Shown: positions 34,419 through 42,951 of the stretch, in pieces
Layout of the letters: every line of letters begins with the position of its first letter
Position numbering within the stretch: position 1 is the stretch's first letter
Assembly (NCBI GenBank): GCA_014763715.1
Contig: JACXUV010000019.1
Coordinates: forward strand, 1 to 48,785
Direction of reading: 5' to 3'
Source: Rhodobacterales bacterium
GTDB taxonomy: Bacteria; Pseudomonadota; Alphaproteobacteria; Caulobacterales; Hyphomonadaceae
DNA length: 48,785 nucleotides
The notes under the pieces: model-generated
Database searches by the model: none
Told to the model about the DNA's origin: nothing
The model's input: only the letters and a program-made list of their open reading frames with translations
Program-made: the position numbers and the translations under genes

Positions 34419-35861
34419 ATGGCGGAGAAAATGCTGAAGTTCATCCACGTGCCGCGCACCATGCCGGACAAGCGTGGCGCGGAACAGCGGTCAAAGGATT
34501 TCGATGAAATCTATGATGCGTTCAGCCCGGATGCGGCGAAGACGCAGGCTTCGCGCTGTTCGCAGTGCGGTGTGCCCTTCTGTCAGCAGGGCTGCCCGCT
34601 CTCCAACAATATTCCCGACTGGCTGCGCCTGGCAGCGGAAGGCCGCCTGGAAGAAGCCTGGCGAGTGTCCTCCTCTACCAACAACATGCCGGAGATCTGC
34701 GGCCGTATCTGTCCGCAGGACCGGCTGTGCGAAGGCATCTGCACGATCGAACAATCCGGCCATGGCACGGTGACGATCGGTTCGATCGAGAAATACATCA
34801 CAGACAATGCGTGGGCCGAAGGCTGGGTGGAGCCGATCAAGCCGATGCGGGAACGCAAGCAATCGGCGGGGATCATCGGGGCAGGGCCGGCAGGCCTCGC
34901 CGCGGCCGAACAGCTGCGCCGCAAGGGCTATCAGGTCACGGTGTATGACGCCTATGACCGGGGCGGCGGCTTGCTGACCTATGGCATCCCGGGCTTCAAG
35001 CTGGAGAAGGATGTCGTCGAGCGGCGGATCAAGCGGCTGGAAGACTCCGGCATCAAGTTCAAGTTCAACACGCGCGTCGGCAAGAAGGTCACGCTGCAGA
35101 AGCTGCGCGATACGCATGACACGGTGCTGATCGCGACCGGCGTCTATGCGGCGAAGGATCTGAAATGTCCGGGCTCCGGCGCCGATGGCGTGCATGCGGC
35201 GCTGGATTACCTGACGGCCTCCAACCGCAAGAGCTTCGGTGATTCCGTGCCGGAATTCGATGTCGGCACTTTGGACGCAAAAGACAAGCGCGTCGTCGTG
35301 ATCGGCGGCGGCGACACGGCGATGGACTGTGTGCGTACGGCGATCCGTCAGGGCGCCAAGGAAGTTACCTGTCTCTATCGCCGCGACCGTGCCAACATGC
35401 CGGGCAGCCAGCGTGAAGTTCAGAACGCCGAGGAAGAAGGCGTCAAGTTCGAGTGGCTCGCCGCGCCTGAAGCGATTCTGGATACCAAGGGCAAGGCCAA
35501 GGGCGTGCGTGCTGCGCGGATGAAACTGGGCGAACCGGATGCCTCCGGCCGCCAGAGCCCGGTGAAGACCGGCGAAACCTTCAACGTAAAGGCCGACATG
35601 GTCATCAAGGCGCTGGGCTTTGACCCGGAAGACCTGCCGGCCCTGTTCGACGAGCCCGCTCTCTCCGTTAATCGGTGGGGCGCGGTGAAAGTGGATTATG
35701 CCACGATGGAAACCAGCCTGCCGGGCGTCTATGCCGCTGGCGATATTGTGCGCGGTGCCTCGCTGGTCGTGTGGGGCATCAAGGATGGCCGCGATGCGGC
35801 AGAGGCCATGCACAAGGCGATGAAAACCGATGCAGGCGCAGCGAAAGTGGCGGCGGAGTAA
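34419..35861 (+). CDS. gltD: glutamate synthase small subunit GltD
   Basis: NADPH-oxidising beta subunit that feeds electrons to GltB. 480 residues from an ATG after GGGAGG. The N-terminal Cys clusters for [4Fe-4S] are seen (CSQCGVPFCQQGCP about 47-60; CGRICPQDRLCEGIC about 99-113). FAD motif GAGPAGLAAAEQL and NADPH motif GGGDTAMDC follow, with a final YAAGDIVRGASLVVWGI. It precedes gltB by 4 bases; the E. coli order is gltB-gltD. Confidence 0.95.
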   Translation: MAEKMLKFIHVPRTMPDKRGAEQRSKDFDEIYDAFSPDAAKTQASRCSQCGVPFCQQGCPLSNNIPDWLRLAAEGRLEEAWRVSSSTNNMPEICGRICPQDRLCEGICTIEQSGHGTVTIGSIEKYITDNAWAEGWVEPIKPMRERKQSAGIIGAGPAGLAAAEQLRRKGYQVTVYDAYDRGGGLLTYGIPGFKLEKDVVERRIKRLEDSGIKFKFNTRVGKKVTLQKLRDTHDTVLIATGVYAAKDLKCPGSGADGVHAALDYLTASNRKSFGDSVPEFDVGTLDAKDKRVVVIGGGDTAMDCVRTAIRQGAKEVTCLYRRDRANMPGSQREVQNAEEEGVKFEWLAAPEAILDTKGKAKGVRAARMKLGEPDASGRQSPVKTGETFNVKADMVIKALGFDPEDLPALFDEPALSVNRWGAVKVDYATMETSLPGVYAAGDIVRGASLVVWGIKDGRDAAEAMHKAMKTDAGAAKVAAE

Positions 35862-35865
35862 TCAG

Positions 35866-38800
35866 ATGTCAGACTATGTGAAACAATACGAACACAACCG
35901 CCAGCGCCTGATCGACGCGCATGCCTATGATCCGGCTGACGAGCGCGATGCCTGCGGCGTCGGCCTTGTCGCCTCGCTGGATGGCAAACCGCGCCGTGAA
36001 ATCGTCGAGATGGGCATCAAGGCGCTGAAGAATGTCTGGCACCGCGGCGCTGTCGATGCCGACGGCAAGACGGGCGATGGCGCGGGCATCCGTGTGGAAG
36101 TGCCGCAGGAATTCTTCCGCGAGCACGTCACCCGCACCGGCCACAAGCCGACGGACGATCCGATCTGCGTTGGCCAGATCTTCCTGCCACGTACGGATTT
36201 CGCCGCACAGGAAGCGGCTCGTACACTGGTTGAGACCGAAGTGCTGCACTTCGGCTTCTATATCTATGGCTGGCGTCAGCCGCCGATCGACGTTTCCGTC
36301 ATCGGCCAGAAGGCGAAAGACACGCGCCCCGCGATTGAACAGATCATGTTCCGCGACGCGATGGGCCGGTCCAGCGAAGAGCTGGAGCGTGCCCTCTATA
36401 TCTGCCGCCGCCGCATCGAACGCCGGGCCCGTGAAGCCGCGATCCCGAGCTTCTATATCTGCTCGCTGAGCAATGCCTCGCTGATCTACAAGGGCATGTT
36501 CCTGGCGCAGGATATTGACCGGTTTTACCTCGACCTGCAGAGCGAGCAGTTCACCTCCACCTTCGCGATCTATCACCAGCGTTATTCGACCAACACGTTC
36601 CCACAATGGGCGCTGGCCCAGCCGTTCCGCATGATCGCCCACAATGGCGAGATCAACACGCTGCGCGGCAACAAGAACTGGATGAAGAGCCACGAGATCC
36701 GCATGGTCTCTGAAGCCTATGGCGAGCACGTCCAGGATGTGAAACCGGTGATCCCGGATGGCACGTCAGATTCCGGCGCGCTGGATGCCGTGTGGGAACT
36801 GCTTTGCAAATCCGGCCGCTCTGCGCCGATGGCCAAGGCCCTCTTGATCCCGGAAGCCTGGTCGAAGCGCGACTCGGTCATGCCGCTCGCTCACCGCGCG
36901 CTCTATGACTACTGCAACTCCGTCATGGAGCCATGGGATGGCCCGGCCGGCATCGCCGCCTATGATGGCCGTTGGGCGATTGCGGGGCTTGACCGGAACG
37001 GCCTGCGTCCGCTGCGCTATGCGCTGACGACGGACGGTATCCTGGCGGTTGGTTCCGAAACCGGCATGTGCCCGCTGGGCGACCATGAAGTGGCCAAGCG
37101 CGGCTCCATCCCGGCTGGCGGCATGATCGCGGCAGACCTGAAAACCGGCAAGTTCTATGATCACAAGGACATTGTGGACCACCTCGCCGCGCAGGCCCCT
37201 TATGAAGAGTGGCTGTCTGCCGTGACGGAGCTGGAGCCGGAAATCGGCCCCGGCGACGAACCGGCCATGTTCGCCAAGGAAGAATTGCTGCGCCGCCAGA
37301 CGGCTGCGGGCTATTCGCTGGAAACGCTGGAACTGATCCTGTCGCCCATGGTGGAGTCCGGCAAGGAAGCCATCGGCTCCATGGGCGATGACACGGCCCC
37401 CGCCGTGCTGTCCTTCAACTATCGCCCGATGAGCCATTTCTTCCGGCAGAATTTCAGCCAGGTGACGAACCCGCCAGTCGACCCGCTGCGCGAAGAGCGC
37501 GTGATGAGTCTCAAGACGCGGTTCAAGAACCTTGGCAACGTGCTGGATACGGACAAGTCGCAACAGGAAGTCTTCGTGCTGGAAAGCCCCGTGCTGACCA
37601 ATGGCATGTATGAACGCCTGCTGACGCGTCTTGGCGTTTCCTATACCGAAATCGACTGTACCTTCCCGGCGGAAGACGTGAAGAATGACGGCCTTGCCCT
37701 GAAAGAGGCGCTCGCGCGTATTCGCCAGGAAGCGGAAGACGCGGTGCGCGAAGGCCGTGAGCACATTGTCCTGACAGATCAGTACCAGTCGGCCAGCCGC
37801 ACCGCGATCCCGATGATCCTTGCCACCGGCGCCGTGCATTCACACCTCGTCGCGCAGGGTCTGCGGACTTTCTGCTCCATCACGGTGCGTTCGTCAGAAT
37901 GTCTTGATACGCATTATTTTGCCGTTCTGGTCGGGGTGGGCGCGACCTGTGTCAACGCCTATCTGGCACAGGACGCCATCACGGACCGGCACGCCCGCGG
38001 TCTCTATGGTGATCTCACGCTTGGCGAATGCGTCAGGAACTACAAGGAAGCCGTGGAGGCGGGCCTTCTGAAGATCATGTCGAAGATGGGCATCTCGGTC
38101 ATCTCCTCCTATCGCGGCGGCTACAATTTCGAGGCGCTCGGCCTCTCCCGCGCGCTGGTGGCGGATTATTTCCCCGGCATGAGCAGCCGTATCTCCGGTC
38201 TTGGTCTTGCTGGCCTCGAAGAGAATGCGCTGGTGCGCCATGAAATGGCATTCGACGAGGATGTGATTTCCCTTCCGGTGGGCGGCTTCTATCGCCTGCG
38301 TGCGAATGACGAGCCGCATGCTCTCGACGGGACGCTCATCCACACGCTTCAGAGCGCTTGCAATACGGGCGATTATTCGGTGTACCGCAAATTCGCCGAT
38401 GCTCTCGAAGCGCGTGATCCGATCCAGTTGCGTGACCTGCTGGACTTCAAGCGTAACCTGCCAGCGGTGCCGCTGACCCAGGTTCAGTCGATCAACGAGA
38501 TCCGCAAACGCTTCGTCACGCCCGGCATGTCGCTCGGCGCGCTGAGCCCGGAGGCGCACGGCACGCTGAACATCGCCATGAACCGGATCGGCGCCAAGTC
38601 CGTCTCGGGGGAGGGCGGCGAAGACCGCGCCCGTTACCGTCCGCTGCCGAATGGCGACAACATGAACTCTGCGGTGAAGCAGATCGCGTCCGGCCGTTTC
38701 GGTGTGACGGCGGAATACCTGAACCAGTGCCGCGAGATCGAGATCAAGGTCGCCCAGGGCGCCAAGCCCGGCGAGGGCGGCCAGCTGCCCGGCTTCAAGG

Positions 38801-40407
38801 TGACGGAATTCATCGCGCGCCTGCGCCATGCGACGCCGGGTGTGACGCTGATCTCCCCGCCGCCGCACCACGATATCTATTCCATCGAAGACCTGGCACA
38901 GCTGATCTACGACTTGAAACAGATCAACCCGGAAGCCCGCGTCTGCGTGAAGCTCGTCTCGCAATCGGGCGTCGGCACGGTGGCCGCTGGTGTGGCCAAG
39001 GCCAAGGCCGATATCATCCTCATCGCCGGCGGTGTCGGCGGCACGGGGGCCAGCCCGCAGACCTCGATCAAATATGCCGGCCTTCCCTGGGAAATGGGCC
39101 TTGCCGAAGCGCACCAGGTCCTGTCGCTCAACAATCTGCGCGACAAGGTCACCCTGCGGACAGATGGCGGCCTGCGTACAGGGCGCGACATCGTGATCGC
39201 GGCCATGCTGGGGGCCGAGGAATACGGCATCGGCACGGCCTCGCTCGTCGCCATGGGCTGTATCATGGTGCGTCAGTGCCACTCGAACACATGCCCGGTC
39301 GGCGTCTGCGTGCAGGACGAGGCGCTGCGTGCGCACTTCACCGGCACGCCGGAGAAGGTCGTCAACCTGATGAGCTTCATTGCCGAAGACGTGCGCGAGA
39401 TCCTTGCTTCGCTCGGCCTGAAGTCTCTCGACGAAGCCATCGGCCGCACAGACCTGCTGGCCCAGGTCAGCCGCGGCGCGACGCATCTCGACGACCTCGA
39501 CCTCAACCCGCTTCTGGTTCAGGTCGATACCGACAAGCCGATCGTCTACCAGCCGACCCGCCGCGAAGAAGTGCCGGATACGCTGGACGCCCAGATCCTG
39601 CGCGACGCGGAGCCCTTCTTCGAGCGTAGCGAGAAGATGCAGCTCGAATATGATGTGCAGAACACGATGCGGGCCATCGGCACACGGTCGAGCTCTGCCA
39701 TCACGCGGAAGTTCGGCATGCATGCGCTGCCGGAAGGGCGGCTGCATATCCGCCTCGAAGGGTCGGCCGGCCAGTCGCTCGGTGCCTTCTCGGTGCAGGG
39801 CCTGCTGCTGGAAGTCATCGGCGATGCGAACGATTATGTCGGCAAGGGCCTTTCCGGTGCCACCATCGTCGTCGCCCCGCGTCCGAAAGACCGGCGCTCG
39901 GCTTCCGGCGATGCGATCATTGGCAACACCTGCCTCTATGGCGCGACCAGCGGCAAGCTGTTCGCCTCCGGCACGGCAGGCGTGCGCTTCGCGGTCCGCA
40001 ATTCCGGCGCGAAGACCGTGGTCGAAGGCTGCGGCGCCAATGGCTGTGAGTACATGACCAATGGCCGGGCGGTCATCCTCGGTCCGGTCGGTGACAATTT
40101 CGGCGCCGGCATGACGGGCGGGGCGGCCTTCATCTGGGATCCGACGAACCGTTTCGAGCGCGTGGCGAACCCCGATTCCATCGACTGGTATCCGCTGCCG
40201 GAAATGCCGACCGAGCATATCGGCGAGGCCAAGGCCCTGATCGAAGAACATGCCCGCCGCACTGGCTCTGTCCGGGCGAAGGAAATCCTCGACGATTGGG
40301 ACCGCGCCGTCCACGACATGCTGATGGTTGTGCCGAAAGAGATCGCGCACCTGCTGCTCGGCCGCTCGAAGCCGAAAGCGAAGAAGAAGGCCACCGTGAA
40401 GGCCTGA
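35866..40407 (+). CDS. gltB: glutamate synthase large subunit GltB
   Basis: Makes two glutamates from glutamine and 2-oxoglutarate. 1513 residues, the usual size. Cys30 (DACGVGL) is the N-terminal nucleophile after removal of a 29-residue propeptide. The glutaminase domain (30-430), central domain, FMN-binding synthase domain and C-terminal beta-helix are all present. The [3Fe-4S] ligands appear as C-x5-C-x4-C in GCIMVRQCHSNTCPVG. The start at 35866 lies 4 bases after gltD's stop; a longer frame upstream would overlap gltD and is less likely. Main route for ammonium assimilation. Confidence 0.96.
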   Translation: MSDYVKQYEHNRQRLIDAHAYDPADERDACGVGLVASLDGKPRREIVEMGIKALKNVWHRGAVDADGKTGDGAGIRVEVPQEFFREHVTRTGHKPTDDPICVGQIFLPRTDFAAQEAARTLVETEVLHFGFYIYGWRQPPIDVSVIGQKAKDTRPAIEQIMFRDAMGRSSEELERALYICRRRIERRAREAAIPSFYICSLSNASLIYKGMFLAQDIDRFYLDLQSEQFTSTFAIYHQRYSTNTFPQWALAQPFRMIAHNGEINTLRGNKNWMKSHEIRMVSEAYGEHVQDVKPVIPDGTSDSGALDAVWELLCKSGRSAPMAKALLIPEAWSKRDSVMPLAHRALYDYCNSVMEPWDGPAGIAAYDGRWAIAGLDRNGLRPLRYALTTDGILAVGSETGMCPLGDHEVAKRGSIPAGGMIAADLKTGKFYDHKDIVDHLAAQAPYEEWLSAVTELEPEIGPGDEPAMFAKEELLRRQTAAGYSLETLELILSPMVESGKEAIGSMGDDTAPAVLSFNYRPMSHFFRQNFSQVTNPPVDPLREERVMSLKTRFKNLGNVLDTDKSQQEVFVLESPVLTNGMYERLLTRLGVSYTEIDCTFPAEDVKNDGLALKEALARIRQEAEDAVREGREHIVLTDQYQSASRTAIPMILATGAVHSHLVAQGLRTFCSITVRSSECLDTHYFAVLVGVGATCVNAYLAQDAITDRHARGLYGDLTLGECVRNYKEAVEAGLLKIMSKMGISVISSYRGGYNFEALGLSRALVADYFPGMSSRISGLGLAGLEENALVRHEMAFDEDVISLPVGGFYRLRANDEPHALDGTLIHTLQSACNTGDYSVYRKFADALEARDPIQLRDLLDFKRNLPAVPLTQVQSINEIRKRFVTPGMSLGALSPEAHGTLNIAMNRIGAKSVSGEGGEDRARYRPLPNGDNMNSAVKQIASGRFGVTAEYLNQCREIEIKVAQGAKPGEGGQLPGFKVTEFIARLRHATPGVTLISPPPHHDIYSIEDLAQLIYDLKQINPEARVCVKLVSQSGVGTVAAGVAKAKADIILIAGGVGGTGASPQTSIKYAGLPWEMGLAEAHQVLSLNNLRDKVTLRTDGGLRTGRDIVIAAMLGAEEYGIGTASLVAMGCIMVRQCHSNTCPVGVCVQDEALRAHFTGTPEKVVNLMSFIAEDVREILASLGLKSLDEAIGRTDLLAQVSRGATHLDDLDLNPLLVQVDTDKPIVYQPTRREEVPDTLDAQILRDAEPFFERSEKMQLEYDVQNTMRAIGTRSSSAITRKFGMHALPEGRLHIRLEGSAGQSLGAFSVQGLLLEVIGDANDYVGKGLSGATIVVAPRPKDRRSASGDAIIGNTCLYGATSGKLFASGTAGVRFAVRNSGAKTVVEGCGANGCEYMTNGRAVILGPVGDNFGAGMTGGAAFIWDPTNRFERVANPDSIDWYPLPEMPTEHIGEAKALIEEHARRTGSVRAKEILDDWDRAVHDMLMVVPKEIAHLLLGRSKPKAKKKATVKA

Positions 40408-40428
40408 TTCTTGCCCCTATAAGAAAGA

Positions 40429-40458
40429 AGCCCCGCGGATCGCTCCGCGGGGCTTTTT
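40429..40458 (+). terminator. Rho-independent terminator of gltDB
   Basis: GCCCCGCGGA-TCGC-TCCGCGGGGC (40430-40453), a perfect 10-bp stem, then five T. It ends the gltDB unit and separates it from the convergent DUF4349 gene. Confidence 0.93.
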
Positions 40459-40471
40459 CGTTGGCACCGGA

Positions 40472-41383
40472 TCAGCCTTTCTTCCGGCGGATACGCGGCC
40501 AGATCAGTTTCAGCCAGATCCAGACGAACACGCCGATCAGGATCAGCCAGGGCAGGCCGACTGCAAAGGCGGTGATCACGGCGGCCAGCGCGCTGGCGAG
40601 ATTATAGAAGAAGTCGCCAAAGGCGCGGGCCAGCGGCTCCAGCGCGCCTTGCGAGACCGGGTTGCGTTTCGTCTCATAGCCGATGGACAACTGGCTCATG
40701 TCCACCCGCTGACGCAGGGCCGCGAGCGTGGAGGTCAGCGAGTCGATCTCGCCATTGACGCGGGCCAGCTCGCGTTCGGTCTCCAGCAATTCGCCGAGCT
40801 TGCCGGGGCGCTCCGCCAGCAGCTGTTCCAGACGGGCCTGCAGGGTTTCCTGCGCTTTCAGGCGGGCGTCCGTGTCGATGATGGAGACGGTCAGGTCTTC
40901 GGCCGTGGTCTGGCGGCTGGTGATCTCGCCTTTCGCGGCTTTTGCCTCGGCCTCCACGCCGCTCAGGAACTGGTCGATCCAGGCCGGCGTCGCGCGCAGG
41001 TTCAGCGAGGCGGAGGCCTCATCCTCGGAATAGGAATTCATCCAGGAGTTCGTTACCATGCAGACCGACGGGCCCGCCTTGTTGCAGGCGTCGATATGGC
41101 CCTGCAGGGTCGGCTCGATCGCGGTGACCGGCAGGCGCATGCCGATCGAGTGCGAGTAGGCGATGTATTGCTGGGGCGCCGCTTCTCCACCGCCACCGGC
41201 CTCCTGTTCGGCATAATAGTTGCCGTCCTCGGCGATCTTGGCGCCCATGGCCATTTCGGCGACGGGGGATGGCGCAGCCATCGGCCGGGAAGACTCTCGC
41301 GTGGCTGGGCCGCCGCAGGCCGCGAGGCCCAGGGCTGAGAAGCTCAGCGCTGACAAGGCGATACGCAGTGATTTTGTGTTCAT
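40472..41383 (-). CDS. DUF4349 lipoprotein
   Basis: 303 residues with lipobox LAAC (Cys23) from an ATG after GGAGGGAC. Features fit DUF4349: a soluble first half, then a heptad-rich coiled coil (about 180-245, DARLKAQETLQARLEQLLAE ...), and a C-terminal membrane helix (about 273-296) with a basic RRKKG end. So it may be anchored at both ends. Function unknown. Longer upstream frames are low-quality. Confidence 0.85.
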   Translation of the reverse strand: MNTKSLRIALSALSFSALGLAACGGPATRESSRPMAAPSPVAEMAMGAKIAEDGNYYAEQEAGGGGEAAPQQYIAYSHSIGMRLPVTAIEPTLQGHIDACNKAGPSVCMVTNSWMNSYSEDEASASLNLRATPAWIDQFLSGVEAEAKAAKGEITSRQTTAEDLTVSIIDTDARLKAQETLQARLEQLLAERPGKLGELLETERELARVNGEIDSLTSTLAALRQRVDMSQLSIGYETKRNPVSQGALEPLARAFGDFFYNLASALAAVITAFAVGLPWLILIGVFVWIWLKLIWPRIRRKKG

Positions 41384-41751
41384 GATTGTCCCTCCACTGG
41401 ACTCATCTCCCACATGAAACGGGAAAAAAGGCAAGATTCGGCTGGGAAGTGGGAAAATTACGGCAGGGCCATGCGCCGGAGGGGGCGGCGGGACTGCACT
41501 TCGCGCAGCAGGAGGCGGCCTGGCGCGCCTTGCGGGGGCCTGGTGCCGGTCTCCGCCTCGCTCACAGGCGAAAGGGGGGCGAAACTGGTCAGCGAGGAAG
41601 CAGATGCCACCGGATTCCCCGGCAAGGCGACCTTTGTGTTGCCGCCGCAGCGGAGTGTGCGGAACGTGCCACCACATCCGGCGCCACGGAGGGTGCGCCG
41701 GTCCTCCAGCCACGGTGAGGGACCCTCCGGACCATTTCAAGGAACCAGGTC
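41384..41751. other. 368-base intergenic region with a 100-nt rod-like inverted repeat
   Basis: The gap lies between the divergent DUF4349 and aminotransferase genes. Besides promoters it holds a nested inverted repeat at 41528-41627: CCTTGC/GCAAGG, GGGG/CCCC, CTGGTG/CACCGG and CCTCGCT/AGCGAGG in order from the ends inwards. This would form a long hairpin with bulges. Its top has GGTCAG..GGAAGCAG, reminiscent of signal-recognition RNA, but without the GGAA tetraloop. No protein gene is convincing here. Confidence 0.4.
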
Positions 41752-42909
41752 ATGACCAGATTCGCCAGCGAAACGCTCTTTTCCCCGTCCCGCCGCAGCC
41801 TGATGAAATTGGCCGGCGCCGCAGGCATCGGGGCCGCGACGGCGCTGACGGCCTCTTCGGAAGCCGCCAAAGCCGCCACCCCCACGGCGATCGATCCGGA
41901 CGCCATCGCCATCATGTCGGCCAACGAAAACCCCTACGGCCCGTCGCCGAAGGCCGTTGAAGCCATCAAGGCCGAAGCTGCGAACCTCTATCGCTACACC
42001 TATCCGACCGTGTCGAAATTCGCCGAAATGGTTGCCGAGCGCGAAGGCGTCGCACCGGAGCAGGTTCTGGTCACCAATGGCTCGACCCCGATCCTGGCGG
42101 CGTTCTCCGACTGGGTGAACGTGAAGGGCGGCAAGATCATCACCTCCGCCATCACCTATGAAGGCGTTCCGCGCGTGGCCGAACAGGCCGGCACCGAAGT
42201 CGTCTACATGCCGCTGACCCAGGACATGGGCTACGACATGGAAGCCATCGCGGCCCGCGTCGGCCCGGACACGGGCGCTGTCTATCTTTGCAACCCGAAC
42301 AACCCGACCGGCAAGACGATCCCGACGGCACAACTGAAAGCCTTCGTCGAAGACGTCAGCAACAAGGTTCCGGTCTTCGTGGACGAAGCCTATCTCGACA
42401 TGTCGGACGACTATCCGGGCAATGTGATGTCGGAATTCGTTGCCGCCGGTAAGCCGGTTATCGTGGCACGGACCTTCTCGAAAATCTACGGCATGGCCGG
42501 TCAGCGTCTCGGCTACGGCCTGATGCCTGCCGACATGGCGATGGACATGCGCATGACGGGCCGCCTGTCGAACGTCAACTATCTGGGTCTCGTGGCCGGC
42601 ATGGCCAGCCTTGAGGACACGGAGCATTTCGAAAAGATGCGCGCAACCATGATCCGTGGGCGCCAGAAGCTGATCGCCATGGCGGCTGACCTCGGCCGTC
42701 CGATTGCGCCCGATCCGCAGGGCAGCTTCATCTACATGGATGTCGGCATGCCGGCGAAAGACTTCGCTGCGAAGATGATGGATCGCGGCGTGAAAGTTGT
42801 CGGCGAGCGCTGGAGCGACCTGCCGAACTGGACGCGTATCTGCGTCGGTCTCGACCATGAGATCGAGAAGTGCCACGCGGCCGCCAAGGAAGTCCTGACC
42901 TCGATTTAA
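41752..42909 (+). CDS. PLP aminotransferase (HisC-like, class I/II) with Tat signal
   Basis: 385 residues. The N-terminus has a twin-arginine signal (SRRSLMK at 13-19, hydrophobic GAAGIGAATALTA, AKAA cleavage region). The rest is a histidinol-phosphate-aminotransferase-like enzyme: SANENPYGPSP at about 56-66, CNPNNPTGK 180-188, DEAY 211-214, and PLP-lysine Lys244 in TFSKIYGMAGQRLGYG. So a folded PLP protein is predicted to be exported. Substrate unknown; true HisC is cytosolic. AAGGAACC precedes the ATG. Confidence 0.88.
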   Translation: MTRFASETLFSPSRRSLMKLAGAAGIGAATALTASSEAAKAATPTAIDPDAIAIMSANENPYGPSPKAVEAIKAEAANLYRYTYPTVSKFAEMVAEREGVAPEQVLVTNGSTPILAAFSDWVNVKGGKIITSAITYEGVPRVAEQAGTEVVYMPLTQDMGYDMEAIAARVGPDTGAVYLCNPNNPTGKTIPTAQLKAFVEDVSNKVPVFVDEAYLDMSDDYPGNVMSEFVAAGKPVIVARTFSKIYGMAGQRLGYGLMPADMAMDMRMTGRLSNVNYLGLVAGMASLEDTEHFEKMRATMIRGRQKLIAMAADLGRPIAPDPQGSFIYMDVGMPAKDFAAKMMDRGVKVVGERWSDLPNWTRICVGLDHEIEKCHAAAKEVLTSI

Positions 42910-42923
42910 AGGGGGAGGCGGGA

Positions 42924-42951
42924 ACCGGCCCTGGCTTCGGTCAGGGCCGGT
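42924..42951. terminator. bidirectional terminator hairpin
   Basis: ACCGGCCCTG / CAGGGCCGGT with an 8-base loop, between the convergent aminotransferase and carboxylase genes. It overlaps the last codons of the latter. No U-run. Confidence 0.6.

Noticed and set aside
37894-40350. 818-residue open frame antisense to gltB
   Set aside because: gltB is certain; long antisense frames are expected in GC-rich coding DNA, and this one is Arg/His-rich without domains or a signal.
41528-41627. Calling this a signal recognition particle RNA or a cobalamin riboswitch
   Set aside because: The SRP tetraloop stem is missing; the cobalamin CAACTG-type core is absent on either strand. Kept only as an observation.
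41752-42909. Naming the aminotransferase hisC
   Set aside because: Tat signal and distance from the his genes make histidine synthesis doubtful.
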